A model generated the notes under the pieces. That model made no database searches. It worked only from the letters and a program-made list of their open reading frames with translations, and had not been told where the DNA came from. The position numbers were made by a program, and so were the translations under genes. Shown here piece after piece: positions 23,765 through 36,257 of a stretch of 64,000 nt of DNA. Source of the stretch: Manduca sexta. Its lineage: Eukaryota; Arthropoda; Insecta; Lepidoptera; Sphingidae. The first letter of the stretch is position 1, and the number at the start of each line of letters is the position of its first letter. The stretch is taken from the NCBI RefSeq assembly GCF_014839805.1, contig NC_051141.1:7262777-7326776 (forward strand), in the 5' to 3' direction.

Positions 23765-24475
23765 ACGAAATGACCAAGCCACTCGCCTGTTGTTAAGCGA
23801 CATAACTGCTCATTAAGGGTCTCTTCCGACCAAACAGCCTTGATTATTTGTACCATGTATTTACGATTCATGAATTACGGGTGGAGATATATATAAGGAT
23901 ACATATACTTTTTTTTAAAAAAAAAACTTTAGGTCTTTAAAAAAACAAAAACTATTATCATTAAAATTATGTGTAGGTATCCCAGCAACTGCAAAGTGGA
24001 TTGAGGGCGTCCGGAGAATTCCACTACGGTATCCTCTACTTGTCGTAGAAGGCGACTAATGGGGCCATCGGGGGGTCGTCGGTGGATAGCAGGACGACTC
24101 CGTTCGCCCTTGGTGTACGTTATGCACATTTTTCATATTGTGGTGCCCTCCTGAATGGACGACAGTGGTACGACGTGGAAGGTAGTCCTCATGGTGCCGT
24201 TAATGATGAGAGCGTCCTTCGCAGGTGCTTCTGGGTGGGTCTCCACATAAGAAACGGGCGGCACCAGGCGGCAACACGCAAGGACAACGACTTATACACT
24301 TTTGTCAGAGGAAGCCCGTAGCTGTCCTTAATGCGCCGAAGAGTGCCACCGCGGAGTTTTAGTTAGTATACCGTATCAACGCCGAGTTCTAAGGCACGGT
24401 GATACCAACATAACTCCCCAGTCGTCCCCATGAAGGCTGGGCGGTAGTCAATATTCATAAGGCACTTTCGCCGTC
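23765..24475 (+). mobile_element. Composite retrotransposon debris (5'-type fragment)
   Basis: 23765-23930 has the lepidopteran motif 'gaccaagccactcgcctgtt' 'gttaagcgac…' and 'cttccgaccaaacagcc'. 23975-24475 is a GC-rich block with 'ggtatcctctacttgtcgta' 'gaaggcgactaa'. This is the same motif as the minus strand near 57974-58005 ('ggtatctcgtgcctgtcgta' 'agaggcggctaa'). I recall this as sequence upstream of insect LINE coding regions. No reverse-transcriptase motif remains, and the overlapping 60-80 codon frames are by-products. Confidence 0.5.
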
Positions 24476-27397
24476 AAACAAAAAAAAAGGTACTTTAGGA
24501 AGAGACGCATGGAATCAGCATTTTAATTACGAATTAATGACACAATATCCACATTATAAAAAGATTCACATTAAAGTTATTATTTTCAAGTCGTTTAATT
24601 AGTCACTGAATCCGAAATTGTTAACCAATATAATATATGTATTTAATTTTTTGGTTTTTAGTAGCTTTGGAAGGTGATTTAATTGTTATTAGCAAGTAGT
24701 AATTAATAAAATAACACAAATGTATTTACGACATTTATAAAATGTTAAATTTCACAAATCGAGGCATGCTCGTATTTTCGCGCGAAAATTTAAAATATAA
24801 TGTCTCATATAGACTTATTCGTTGAATAACTTAGCTGTTTACACATTTGTATTCGTAGCCATTCGTCTGTACTGGGCAAGTATAAATTAAATCAGGAGTA
24901 AAATATAAATGGATGGATTATCGATTTAACAAATTTAAAATTATATTTTTAATGACTTATTCATAACATTATCTAAACTTTAAAATAAGACACATTAAAA
25001 AAAAAACTGAAATGCGAGTTGAACGCGCGCACCGAGGGTTCAGTACAAACTTGCACGTAAGATATCTATGTATATATTTACGGTTTCCTGATCTTTATAT
25101 ATGTTGTCAGACAATGCTTCTTGCCAAATTTCATGATTCTAGGTTAACAAGAAGTTTATACGTTTTGATTCCCTTGTGAAATCGCAAAAATTGCGACGTT
25201 AACGGTCATATATTTAGATTTTGTTGACTTACAAGTTCAATGTTTTCACACTGTAGTTCAATTTGCCAGCGTTTCAGCTGTTATTGCACTTGGGAGCGAA
25301 AATAAGTTGTATTTATTAATACAGGCCCTAATAACTTCAAGTGTGTTTAACATCGAAAAAACCTAGTTTAAAAACAGCACGAAACACAAATGGTAAATAT
25401 AACCTTTCAATTATGAATTTAATACGGCAATAAAATCACGTACTGGGCCATAATTTATTCATAAATCAAATATAATTTTGATAATACCAGAAAAGTTATG
25501 ACAGGTGTCAAGGTCAACGTTTGCGGTGCAGGTTTTATGATACAACAATAATTTCCTTTAAACCAAACTGGATATAAGATCATTAAAATTGCAACGCAAT
25601 TTTTAGTTCCAAAACGATATTTCCAGTAAGTGTTATTTTTACTTTGTAACACTCATATTACGGTAGTATTGCTATTAAAATATACGTAAGCATAATAAAT
25701 AGGTTTTTGTCTAAACGTTCTATAGTAAATTAAATAACACACACGAGATAATAATATTATGATAAATATATACAATAAAAACTAACTATAATGACATAGC
25801 GAACTACCTGGATAGATAATTTACTTGTTATAACCGTTGTTAAAGTAAATTACGAGATCTCGTACGAGGAAGCGACACCGGATAAAACAACATATCGATA
25901 AAAGCGATCAATATCGTGGGATACGATGACAAATCGGTATACGACCAATGTCATATCTATTTTACTAATCTAAAATATAATTGTGATTTTTATTGAAATA
26001 TAAAATACTATAAGTATAAGATAAAATACGATATTTATATTCTATTTTTTAGTGCCATGCATGCCTATTATCTGTATTTTTACATTGTACCATGATATTG
26101 TAATGTAAGTATATTATAAACTTAAATGATGTAATTATGCCGTTGGTATACTAAAAAAATTAAAAATAAATAAAATGTGATAAATAAAAATTTTGTGTAT
26201 CGGATGCGATAACTTTTGAAATTTACGTCTTGAAATTCGCATTTAGTAACAAATTTTACATTTGTTTGCCATATAACACGCAGTAATCGTTAATCTCTAG
26301 TCGGTTTTTAAAAAAATATATTTTTTAATTTCGTCGTCCTATTTGCTTTCGAGTTTGTTATTTTACGAATTAATAAAGTTAACAAAAATATCTTTTTGTC
26401 GAAATTCATTCGGTTATTGATGGGCCAAATCGCATTACAGATCTGTAGCATATTTGCTGCGCGTACGCAGAGGATTCGTTGTGCCTCGGTTCCGCAATGA
26501 AGCCCTCTCTAAATCTTTTTGTTCCTAATACGTAGTTTTGCTCTATTATAGATATTTTATCCAAATTTATGATAACGTTGTCCATATTTATTTTTTTACT
26601 ACGAATTTAACTAATTTAATTAGTTAAATTCGTAGTACTAATTAAAATAGAATAAGATAAAACTGCGTGTTTTATGATTCTAGAATGTTCCACCAGTAGT
26701 GCTATTCATAGAACGTAATTTCCTACGTGTAAACAATGGAATGCTGTGCGGAAATTTGTACGTCTGCAATTAATTGTTATAAGTTAGATTTTTCCTATCA
26801 TCTTTTATTTTTTGTTTCCGTTGATATAATGCATAAATGTAATACCATTTCGACCGTAACAGGTTTTCAAAGTAGATTTATTCAATAGTAGGTATAAATA
26901 CGAATACTTCCAAAAAAATATAATGCTTCGATGTTAAATTTTTTTTCTAAATAAAATATAAGTAAGTACTTAAAGATAATATTGACATATTACGCTATAT
27001 TATTGATATTTTATTAATCATTTGCGCCTATACACATTACACCCAGGATATATTTAATAATGATATCATTATAATGAACTTATGTAATAATATAAAATAT
27101 ATTTTATCTGATGACTGAAAAAATAGCGCCAAATCTAAATCATATTAAAACATAAAATTTTACATCTTCCATCGAGTCAATAAGGGCGATATTATACTGT
27201 TGCAATCCTTTTCCTTAATTTAAGTCTTTCACACTTGAAGCCAAAGGGAAGTGGAGAACGTGATAAGCCGTAAAATGCATGCTAGTAATAAATTGTCATG
27301 AGTGCTTCTACCATACAGAGAGATTTCTTTCATATTTTTTTTCTTGGTTCTAACGCCACACGTGTGTCTAATTTATATTGAGTATCTACTCTTAATA
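24476..27397. other. Long AT-rich stretch with a few palindromes
   Basis: It contains a perfect 16-bp palindrome around TTTTCGCGCGAAAA (24774-24789), overlapping palindromes 'tacgagatctcgtacgag' (25851-25868), and the hairpin at 26597-26637. A 65-codon minus frame (25455-25652) is unrecognised. No repeat family is otherwise assigned. Confidence 0.5.
26597..26637. repeat. Perfect 18-bp inverted repeat
   Basis: The arms 26597-26614 ('tactacgaatttaactaa') and 26620-26637 are exact complements around a 5-nt centre 'tttaa'. Confidence 0.8.
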
Positions 27398-27560
27398 GTG
27401 GTCGTCCAGTGGTTGAAATTCGATAGTCAAATTTAGTTCACTCATTTTGTACATAAATTCCATTTTTCTGTACTCCTTTATATAAACTTAAATCATCCCA
27501 AATCTCATACCCTACGCCGCCAATGTGCTTAAAAAAGGTGTAAAAACTTTTTTCTTTACG
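27398..27560 (+). repeat. Unnamed about 150-bp dispersed repeat, copy 1
   Basis: It opens 'agtggtcgtccagtggttga', then 'gtacataaattccatttttc', 'catcccaaatctcatac', and 'cttaaaaaaggtgtaaaaac'. It aligns in block order with 45567-45720 (plus) and with the complement of 48262-48414. Non-coding; no terminal repeats seen. Confidence 0.6.
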
Positions 27561-28604
27561 TAGTAATATAATATATTTTTGAAAGTGCTAAACCTGTATA
27601 ATATATTTACCTGTGCATATATTTCTACGTAATTGGTTTATCGGTTAAGGCTAGTCAAGTTTGGATGATGTTTTAGACAGGTATGTTGACTCCTAAAATT
27701 ATATTTGGAGTATTATTTTATTTTGTCAGAGCCAAATCCATGATTATAAATCAACGTGGTTTATGCGTTTTTATTTCTTACAAAATTTGTTATAAGCTAA
27801 TTCCTTGCACCTTGCTGCATGTTGAAGGAGCGTGTCCCAGCATATACTAAGTCTCAGTATAACATCAAAGAATTCTAACTATTACAGTGTACTAATGTTT
27901 TTTCATTGGGTAAATGACTTAATGTTGCAAAAATGATAGGATGAATTATTGATCGCCGTAATGTTAATATTTAATGGATTAATTGAATTGATAAGTAGTC
28001 GTTTCCCCACAGACCGATTATAAAATCGTCCGCAATAGTTTCTTCTAATTATGATTACTTTTGTCATTTCGTGTTTGGTTTGACACTGGCCAGGAAACGA
28101 GTGGCCGCAACTTCAATTCTCGCAACGGTACATATAAATATCTGTGATCGGCATTTGTTTTGTTTCTGGGTAATGTAGATATAAAAGTCTTGTAATTCCT
28201 GATAGTTCAGACACTATAATATTAGTATTTTAGTAGGACTCAAGATCAATATAAACCGAGTTAAATTCGAAAAATAGTTTAATTTTAATTTTTCAGCTAT
28301 TTTTGTGGCTGACTGTACAAAAAGGCAAGACCGTCTTCGATACGGCTTGAAGCTCATGTCATAGAGCAACGCTGAGTCAAATAATGTCTACAATAAATGA
28401 GCTAGCCAGTGCCGGTATACCACAGATACATATTAATAGAAATTTTAAGTGAACTGCCCCATACATACTCTAATTATTTCTAATCATTGTCTTCAAGTGT
28501 GGTAGCCCCTTAATGATATTTAATTAATTAAACACATATGATTCGAATTGGAGAAACAGACCGCTTAACATTATATGACCTATAGAATCAGCTTGTTTTT
28601 CCTT
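27561..28604. other. AT-rich stretch, nothing recognised
   Basis: No open frame above 60 codons and no repeat family assigned. Confidence 0.5.
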
Positions 28605-28912
28605 TCAGGCGGAAATCGTCCACTTCTGGACATAGGGCTCCCCCATTGAGCACCATAGGGACCGGTTCTGGGCCGCCCTCATCCATCGGACTCCGGCGAC
28701 CCTCACCAGGTCGTCGGTTCATCTCTTAGGGGCCTGCCTATGCAGCATCTTCCGGTTCGTGGTCGCCACTCCAGAACTTTTCCGCCCCAACGGCCATCAT
28801 TTCTACGAGCTATGTGTCCTGCCCACTGCAACTTGAGTTTCGTAAAGTTTTTGCAGCTCGTTTGCAGGCTTAAAAATAGGCTTGCAATTATAGAAAAGAA
28901 TTTTTTCACCAT
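28605..28912 (-). pseudogene. RTE-like LINE ORF2, C-terminal end, frameshifted
   Basis: On the minus strand the frame reads …KLQWAGHIARRNDGRWGGKV…, then LEWRPR…GRP. This is the conserved tail that follows the reverse transcriptase in RTE-like non-LTR retrotransposons. Near 28716-28735 the frame slips by one base: the first frame ends …EPTTW then stops at 28703, while the shifted frame continues DDLVRVAGVRWMRAAQNR … EPYVQKW to a stop at 28605-28607. The family then expects a short 3' UTR, which is not evident. Endonuclease and polymerase domains are absent (5' truncation). The first 25 or so residues from 28912 are probably not LINE. The remnant is dead. The RTE assignment is by motif recall. 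Confidence 0.8.
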
Positions 28913-29527
28913 GCTCTGATTTATTAAAAGGTGTTATGCAGATGCATGCAAACCACTTATGTGGTCGTATAATTTTATTGGCCGATTTCCTCTGTTGAAT
29001 CGTTTGAATTTTTTATATCCATGCATAGTGACCATGCATGTCTGAATATAAATTATAAATGGATAGAATATTGATAAAAGATTTTAATATTTTATGCAAT
29101 AATTAAACATTTTGTATGCATCAAGACGTTTTTCATAATTTAATTGCATAGATACAAAACTTTATGAATGTAGGTTCGCAAAGTTTAACAAAATGTTTGT
29201 AAAATAATTGATTCTACAATATGTTATCTTTACTTTGATTGTTAAAATGTTTTTATAATGTAGATATTGTTTCATAAATTTCAAAATAAATATGCCACTG
29301 AAATTGTGGATTTCGTTGCAACCAACACTATAACATAGACGGTTTAATAAGGAACATTTGGTAGCTTATAATTAAAAGATACCTACAATTTATTATTTAT
29401 AGAAATAATTTGTAATTAAATATTTACATATTCCCATAACGCGTGCACTGTAAATGTATGAACGAATTTCCGGGCCGTTTGCTCGTAGGAGGGCCTCAAA
29501 TACCGCCATAAACAGGCTATATTGGGT
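28913..29527. other. AT-rich stretch, nothing recognised
   Basis: The octamer 'ccatgcat' occurs twice near 29020-29040; no other structure noticed. Confidence 0.45.
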
Positions 29528-29580
29528 TGTATAACCGGCTGGTTCCGGTAACAATATAATGTATAACTGGCTAGTTCCGG
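29528..29580 (+). repeat. Two-unit direct repeat, 32-bp period
   Basis: 29528-29548 ('tgtataaccggctggttccg' + g) recurs at 29560-29580 with two substitutions. Confidence 0.7.
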
Positions 29581-29639
29581 ATTTCTTAAACTACCAATAT
29601 AAACCAGATAACATACGAACGGAAGTTAATCACAAACGC

Positions 29640-30250
29640 GTTGTTAATACTATTACTGCGGAAACGGTCTTGTTAAGGACATCACTCCTTTCACTCTGAC
29701 CCATTAAATACCAGGGATAGGAATAGCACTGGTATTTAATAATATTAACGTGCGCGCTTACATAGCCTTGTAAGCTTCAAAGAAGATAATTTTATCTCGA
29801 ATGTATAGGTAGTGGTTGTGTCTAAATTGCAGAACGGTTAACCAGCTCGGGGTCAACATGATTACCGGCGTAGGGCCTGTCTTTGGAAGTGGATCAAATA
29901 GATGCTATGTGCCTGTTCCTATGTCGGACCGAAAAGCAGGGGTCTAACGTTTCTTGTCTTTGTAGCGAATCTCGCGGAGCCATAGTTCAATATTATCTCC
30001 TAGAATGGCCAAGCACCAGCTAACAACTTAATGAAGCTTAGTGCTCTGACATCAACCCGCGCCGGAAGGATACTCTGAGTACCTACCAGAGTGTTAGCGT
30101 TGTAATGCGATTAAGCAACCCCGAGTTTGATGTTCTTTCGTTTCGGGTGCTTCTTAACCTTTACGGAGACGGCCCACAAAGCAATATACCCCAATCTATC
30201 CTGAATATACCGAGCTAGCTCCAAATGCGCTAAAGAAGGCAACATTGTTT
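29640..30250. other. GC-richer segment of unknown nature
   Basis: About 600 bp with clearly higher GC than its flanks and no open frame above 60 codons. It contains an inverted repeat 'attaaataccag' (29703-29714) / 'ctggtatttaat' (29729-29740). It could be the remnant of a transposon or a decayed exon cluster; no motif decides it. Confidence 0.35.
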
Positions 30251-32334
30251 ATTTGAAATGACAAACACAATTTAGAACCTGGACTTAGTAACCTGAGTAT
30301 ATTCTATACTATTCAGGGATCGACCCATAGTCTTGTCGTACCAATGAACTCAACGTAACCGTTTTAGAGTGGGCGCTAGTAACGCGTTTACCTCGTCATA
30401 ATACGCATTGAAATAAATAAATTACAATTTTATATTATTGAGATTAAAATTAAACGACTTGAGAACTAAACACATACTATAAATTATGAGTGCGAATGTT
30501 CTATTCTGCATATACTACGAAGGTGTGATTGTCCGTCAATCATTTCCTGGTGTCCTCGGATAACCTGCAATCTTCTACAACTGTGGTATTGGTTTCGATT
30601 CCGAGTAGTAAACTAAAAAGTTATTACAAGAATGTGTAATATAGCAATTCTCTGGAATGGAAGGCAACTTTTTTGTTAATTTATAGAAATGTTGTATTTA
30701 CAAAACATTTTGCAGATGCATTAATTATGCACCAAAACACGTAAATCAAATATATAATAATATAATATATATCGTAATATTAACTTCAGTTTACCTATAT
30801 GAATTACATTTTAGTAATCGTAAACGTGGTTTACAGTCATTTATTTTTAAGTAATTTTACTTATTTGCCATTTGTCTACACACTTGTTTGTTAAATAATT
30901 AAAATAAATAAATAAAGCGTACGATGCAACTTCAAACTTTGGGAAGAATATTTATTGTCCAACTTTTTATAAACGTATATGCAATAGTTGAACTTTGTTT
31001 TTTTTGTTAGATGATATTTATTGAGGAAGCAAGAAAAATGACTATGTCTGAGAATATTAACAACTGCGTTTATTAAGACTACCGGTAATTAGACTAGACA
31101 AAGATTTTTTAGCACTCTTACGTCATATAATTTTACTTCAGGAAGAAATTGTTTAGACATTGATAAGATAAAAAATGTATTAACAGTTTTATCGGCAAGG
31201 GAATTTATGTATAAAGCATAAACTGTATTTGTTGAGCTAATTGCGGCCTAATTACTGTGGCGGGGCATAGCCGATAAGCCAGATCTATCCAGATATCAGC
31301 TTTATATTTTCTTTATATCAGCTATATAATTTATGGTAGAGAAATAGTTTGATAACGTCTCTGCCGACAAGAACAGGTAATTAATGCGGAAAATATATCT
31401 GCCTTAAGCCATGCATCCTGTATTTTGATGAAGTTTCAATATTGGAAAAAGACTATAAAGCACAAGAAATTTGTCAAATAAGAAAATAAAAGTAAAATCG
31501 CATTGTAAACGGTCTTAAAATCATTACGCTCCTGCATTTCACAGTAATCTAGAGACCAGAAGAGTTAAGAATGTGTAATTTATTCCCATGTGCCACAATT
31601 TATTGATTGTTTAAGTAATTAGGCAACTAAACTATGTAAGTATTTGTAAAATATTGTGTGTCTATGTACAATAACTTAACAGACTGCAAATTGATCGTGC
31701 AAAACGTTCTATTCTGTAGCTAAGAATGTTTTAATAATGCTTATTAAAGTTCACAGATTTAGGAAGCCAATAAAACACTTGATTTTATATTAGAAAAGAT
31801 TGAGATTACTGCAAGTGGCCGAAGCAAAATTTTGAGACATTCTTTTAACTTTAGCATAAGACAAGAACATGCAACATTTTTTTTTTAAATTGGCCAAAAA
31901 AAGTCAGTCCTAATTAAGTGCCAAATGCTTAATATTTTTATTCTGTTTGTTATTTTAATAAAAAAATTAAAAAGAAAAGAAATCATTATGCAAAAACAAT
32001 TAACTGAGCGGCTTTTTACAGTGGCAAATGTTTCTTGAGTTTTATTGAATTTTTTAAGTCAGTTGGGACGCTTTTTACGTTTCAGAGGGCCTTACGTAAA
32101 ATCTCGGTGGGCCACAAATAGAATATAATTCAACCAGACCATCTCGTCAGGCAAGCCGAACCACTAATAATACTAATAATAAACAGACTCACATCTTTTC
32201 CGTGTATATTATTTTCTTTTGCATCCATTTACTAAAAATATATTGTGATCTTTAGTTCCGTCGGTGGAACATCTTTCATATTAAAATTTTAACATACGCA
32301 AATTATCAATTTGTACATGAAGAAAAAAAATTCT
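30251..32334. other. AT-rich stretch, nothing recognised
   Basis: No open frame above 60 codons. Poly-A and poly-T runs and a near-palindromic TA stretch (30752-30773) only. Confidence 0.5.
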
Positions 32335-32590
32335 ATCCCTTTTTATGTTTGTTGCGTAACTTTAACCGTTCAAGCAGTGCACGCAACAGAAGCTCTCAAA
32401 AGGAATAAATTTTCCTGGGTTTTGCTGTTGCGCTCCTATTGATTTAGCTTATAATTTCTGGATAGACCGTTTATCGAGTCTTCCTCAATCCAAAATTTAT
32501 AAAATTTTATAAATTCAAATCAGATATTTCTGAGATTAGCGCGTTCAAACAAACAAACAAACTCTTCAGTTTTAATAGTTTAGATAGAGC
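32335..32590 (+). mobile_element. 5'-truncated lepidopteran short element
   Basis: It matches the second half of 10078-10567 and 19139-19617: 'gttgcgtaactttaaccgtt', 'gaagctctcaaaaggaataa', 'tcctattgatttagctt', 'tttctgagattagcgcgttc', a short (AAAC)n run, and an 'agtttagat' end. The 'cgcccgcg' head is missing. Confidence 0.7.
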
Positions 32591-34321
32591 ATAAATTACG
32601 TACATAATATTCTACAAAGTTAAACAATACAAAGCACGTCATTACAATAATGTTTGAACTTAATCTACGGTAACATTTATATTACAATAAATTATCGAAT
32701 TAACAATTAAAAATTAAAGTGATGGGCCCATGGGCATGCCCATAAAGCCAATAATTCGGGCTTACGAATATTTAAATCTCTGCTATTTGAATTAATTTAT
32801 GTATCTTATAATAAGATGATTCTCCGTGACTATACAATAAATATTTTTGGAAATAAAAATACCCGGAAGGTACGAGAAATAGGTAACAGAATGTAATAGA
32901 ACCACTTTTGAAATTTAAGACTATTTGCTCTGATGTTTGTTGGCAAATCGAACTAAAACTAGTCATTGGAATGTAAACCTCATAGTTAATGGTATAATCC
33001 ACTATTTTGTATAACATATTTAAGTAGAGGAAGGATGGACACAAGGGGGAGACGGGCCACACGCGTCGCGCGTTTTGTGTTACGGGATAGTATGGGCAGG
33101 ATAGGTATAACAGGTCTAGAAGGATCTAAGTTTACGCTGACGATATGGGCTCAGCCTGTTAATAAATAAAGTGTTGGAAAAGATAAAACAATAAATTTCT
33201 TATTCATTCTTAAAATAGTACTTAGTGTTTTTATATGAAATGCAATGACAGTTTTTCTTGCATTCCTTAAAACAAAAAACGCAACATGTAACTATAAATT
33301 AGGCGTGTGTGTAATTAAATTGCAAATATCAAGTTAAAGGCCATTAGTCCGTCGTCGGTGAACACTTTATTTTTTAAAGTAGCCTACCTTTATTCGTCCG
33401 TATTTCCGCAAAGGCGTAAGAAGTTTCGCGAAAACTCAGAATAATGCGTAGATACGGGTATATCGCATACGGTAGACATATAGGTACGGGTATATCGCAG
33501 GTACAAAATATTTTTAACTTCGCAAACCACGAGCTTAGTACATATTTCGTTGGTATTAACATACAGACGATATTAGAGCAGATGCGTCCTGGGAGTTTTG
33601 TTGAGTCAGATTATACAATCATAATGGTCTAACTGTTACACAATTATTATATTATTGTTAATATAAAACTCGTGCGTAATACTAAATAACCGTAATGCGT
33701 AATTATTCGCTTCAATTATTTATATCAAAAGTAATACGCACGTGATTGTTAAATAAGCGCTACCATATAAAACATTCGGATTTTAATTGACGTTACTGTA
33801 TGTGGTGTTAATTTAATAGCACAGTTGAATGTTTCACGTACTAAAATAAATGGTTATGTGGATATGGTATAACCAACCAAGGTTAATTAATAGTGGTTTA
33901 TCAATAATTCATGATTACAGAAATATGCGTCTCATAAAAGGTATTATCATTGTTAGTAATTGTTGCAATGATATTTTATTTATGATTTGAGCTGCTTGCA
34001 TTCAACGGATATCGTGTTAACTAACGTAACATGTCATTGTGGGTTAGTGAAGCTACTCTGTAGTCGGCGTGTTTGTAAATTCGATTTTAACTTCTCATCG
34101 CCATTTAATAATGTGTGCGCAATTGGTTTTAAATTTAAAATCATTTGCTAATAACTTGACGACCGTGACGCGAGTAGACTTGACAGGTGCCGCGATCTCT
34201 TCCATCGTGGTAAATTTGTTCAAACCCGCGCATATATGGTCAGAATATTATTGGATCAAGCCCTTTGTAATTTGAAATACTCATGACGCGATATTCTAGT
34301 AAAACAGAATAAATATTCGTG
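32591..34321. other. AT-rich stretch with small palindromes and a short direct repeat
   Basis: It contains abutting palindromes 'atgggcccat' (32722-32731) and 'atgggcatgcccat' (32730-32743), and a 15-bp direct repeat 'tacgggtatatcgca' at 33453-33467 and 33485-33499. Several 60-96 codon frames (32772-33062 minus, 33374-33562 minus, 33444-33632 plus, 34069-34275 plus) show no domain. Confidence 0.45.
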
Positions 34322-34718
34322 CATAATAATAATACCAGCCCTGTATTATATCCTGACCCCACGATAAAGACTTGCTTGGACCGTTGTCAATTTATGAATT
34401 TCGAACATTACAGTAAAATTCATATTTTGCATATTAGTTATGTATAGAAAAATCCTTTGTTTCAAATAAAATATATTTTACTGAGAATGTTTAGGGCTTA
34501 GGCTTTAGTTGGTAGGACTAGGCAAATTTCATATATCCTCAAAATTATTTTTGGATTATTTTCAGATATGTAGGTTCTCTTACGAATTAGTAATAAAGCA
34601 ATTCAAAAACAAAACACGTCTAACTTCGAAAAATCGGAGGTGTATGCCATAGCTTTTGAACCGTCGAACCCGCGCTAAGGCAAACCTTTCTGTTACTAAT
34701 TAGGCTATAGTGAAAAGT
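34322..34718 (-). mobile_element. Decayed SINE, family S1
   Basis: It begins with the complement of the S1 tail ('aataataataccagccctgt' 'attatat'), then weak matches to the S1 body ('cagatatgtaggttctctta', 'aaatcggaggtgtatgcca'), and ends with a head remnant 'taattaggctatagtg'. The second contig copy (38826 onward) starts inside this SINE head. Confidence 0.6.
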
Positions 34719-36257
34719 TTCAGTGTTGGGTGGATTTATCTTTTTAAATAAATCTAACACAATGCGTGTCGTTGCTGATCTTGGTTTACAGGAATTGTAA
34801 TGGTGGGTTTGAGGACGATAAAATCTTTAAATTTAACACAATACAGACACGACTTTAGAACTAAAACGAATTGATAAGTATGTTTAGAATAAATACCAAT
34901 TATGGACATATTGTGCATTATATAACATCAAATAACTTGAATAACGAAAATTAACTAATAAAAAAAGAACAAAAAATAATTCCGCAATAAAAAATATGTA
35001 AATGAGAATGCATGAAGCGGAACATATCTTCAAATAGGAATAAGTATCGGTTTTGTATTGACAGTTTGAGTTTGGACTGTAACATAATTGATACGAACCT
35101 GTAAAGACCCTACTCAAATACCCAATAAGCATTGTTGTTATAAAACGCACACAACTTTCATTAAAAAAACGCAGTGTAATTATAGCGGGTATTTCCGAGC
35201 AAATTCTAAGAAAAATGTTTAATCATGTAAAGGATTATTTATTCAGGTACAATTCATCAAAACCGCAAGATTAATTTGCGACGCTTTAATATCACATCTT
35301 TTACGAGGAAAATTATGTATACTTTAAAATGCATACGAAGCATAAGTACAAACTGATGAGGGTCATTAACCCGAGAGCGACGAGAGCTCAATCTGTTGGC
35401 AACTTGAGGAAGTCCATTCAAAAGCCGAAAGCGTGAGTAATTCCATCAAAGACAATATGACCGTTTACTTTCAAACAATACAACGGACCGCTGACCTATT
35501 TTACAATGCAACTCTAAAGAATATTAACCTACTTGATTATTTTATTATCGTCTGCTATATACGAAATAACGTGACGCATTTAAATAAAGTTTTTACGTTC
35601 TTAGAGCGATTGAGCGATAAACTGCGCTTGCGTTGCTGGGCCAGCACCATTTCCTTATTATATTTAAATACTCGTGTCGTCAAAGTTCTGGATCCATTGT
35701 TGTAAACTGTAAAAAAACTTTTATTTTCTTTAATTAATTTGAATGTTCCTTAGCTCAGACAGCAATGGACATAGTAAAAACTTTTCTTTAGTTTGTTATA
35801 GAGTTATATTCATGTGGAAAAATGACCAGTCTACGTTCAATTTATTTGCCGGCATTATCATTCAGTCTTTAGCTTTGGAATCTATTCGTATTTTACTATT
35901 ATATGCTTATGTATATTATATTATATATGATTATTATATGGTTTACAAATAAACGAAGAAAGCGCGAAACAAGGAAAATTATTTATTATTACAATGACTG
36001 TATAAACACGTAAAAAAGATGAAAATGAAATAGTATACATTTTTGAAACATGAGGAATTACCTTTTTTGGTAGCAGAATAATATAAAAATTATTTGTAGT
36101 AATATTTAAAAAAGTGGACACACTACATAAATACTTATGTATTGCTTTTTTTATTAATAATATTTCCATGCGCACTGAACCTGAAGGTATCTTAGCTCCT
36201 ACAGCTAAATATTCTTGTGTTTTGATACGATATTGTAGGTATATTTTCAAAAGAATC

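Noticed and set aside
24774..24789. E2F-like palindrome TTTTCGCGCGAAAA
   Set aside because: Single site with no nearby gene or promoter evidence.
29528..33499. CRISPR-like spaced repeats (29528-29580; 33453-33499)
   Set aside because: Only two units each, with no array and no cas genes, in an animal genome.
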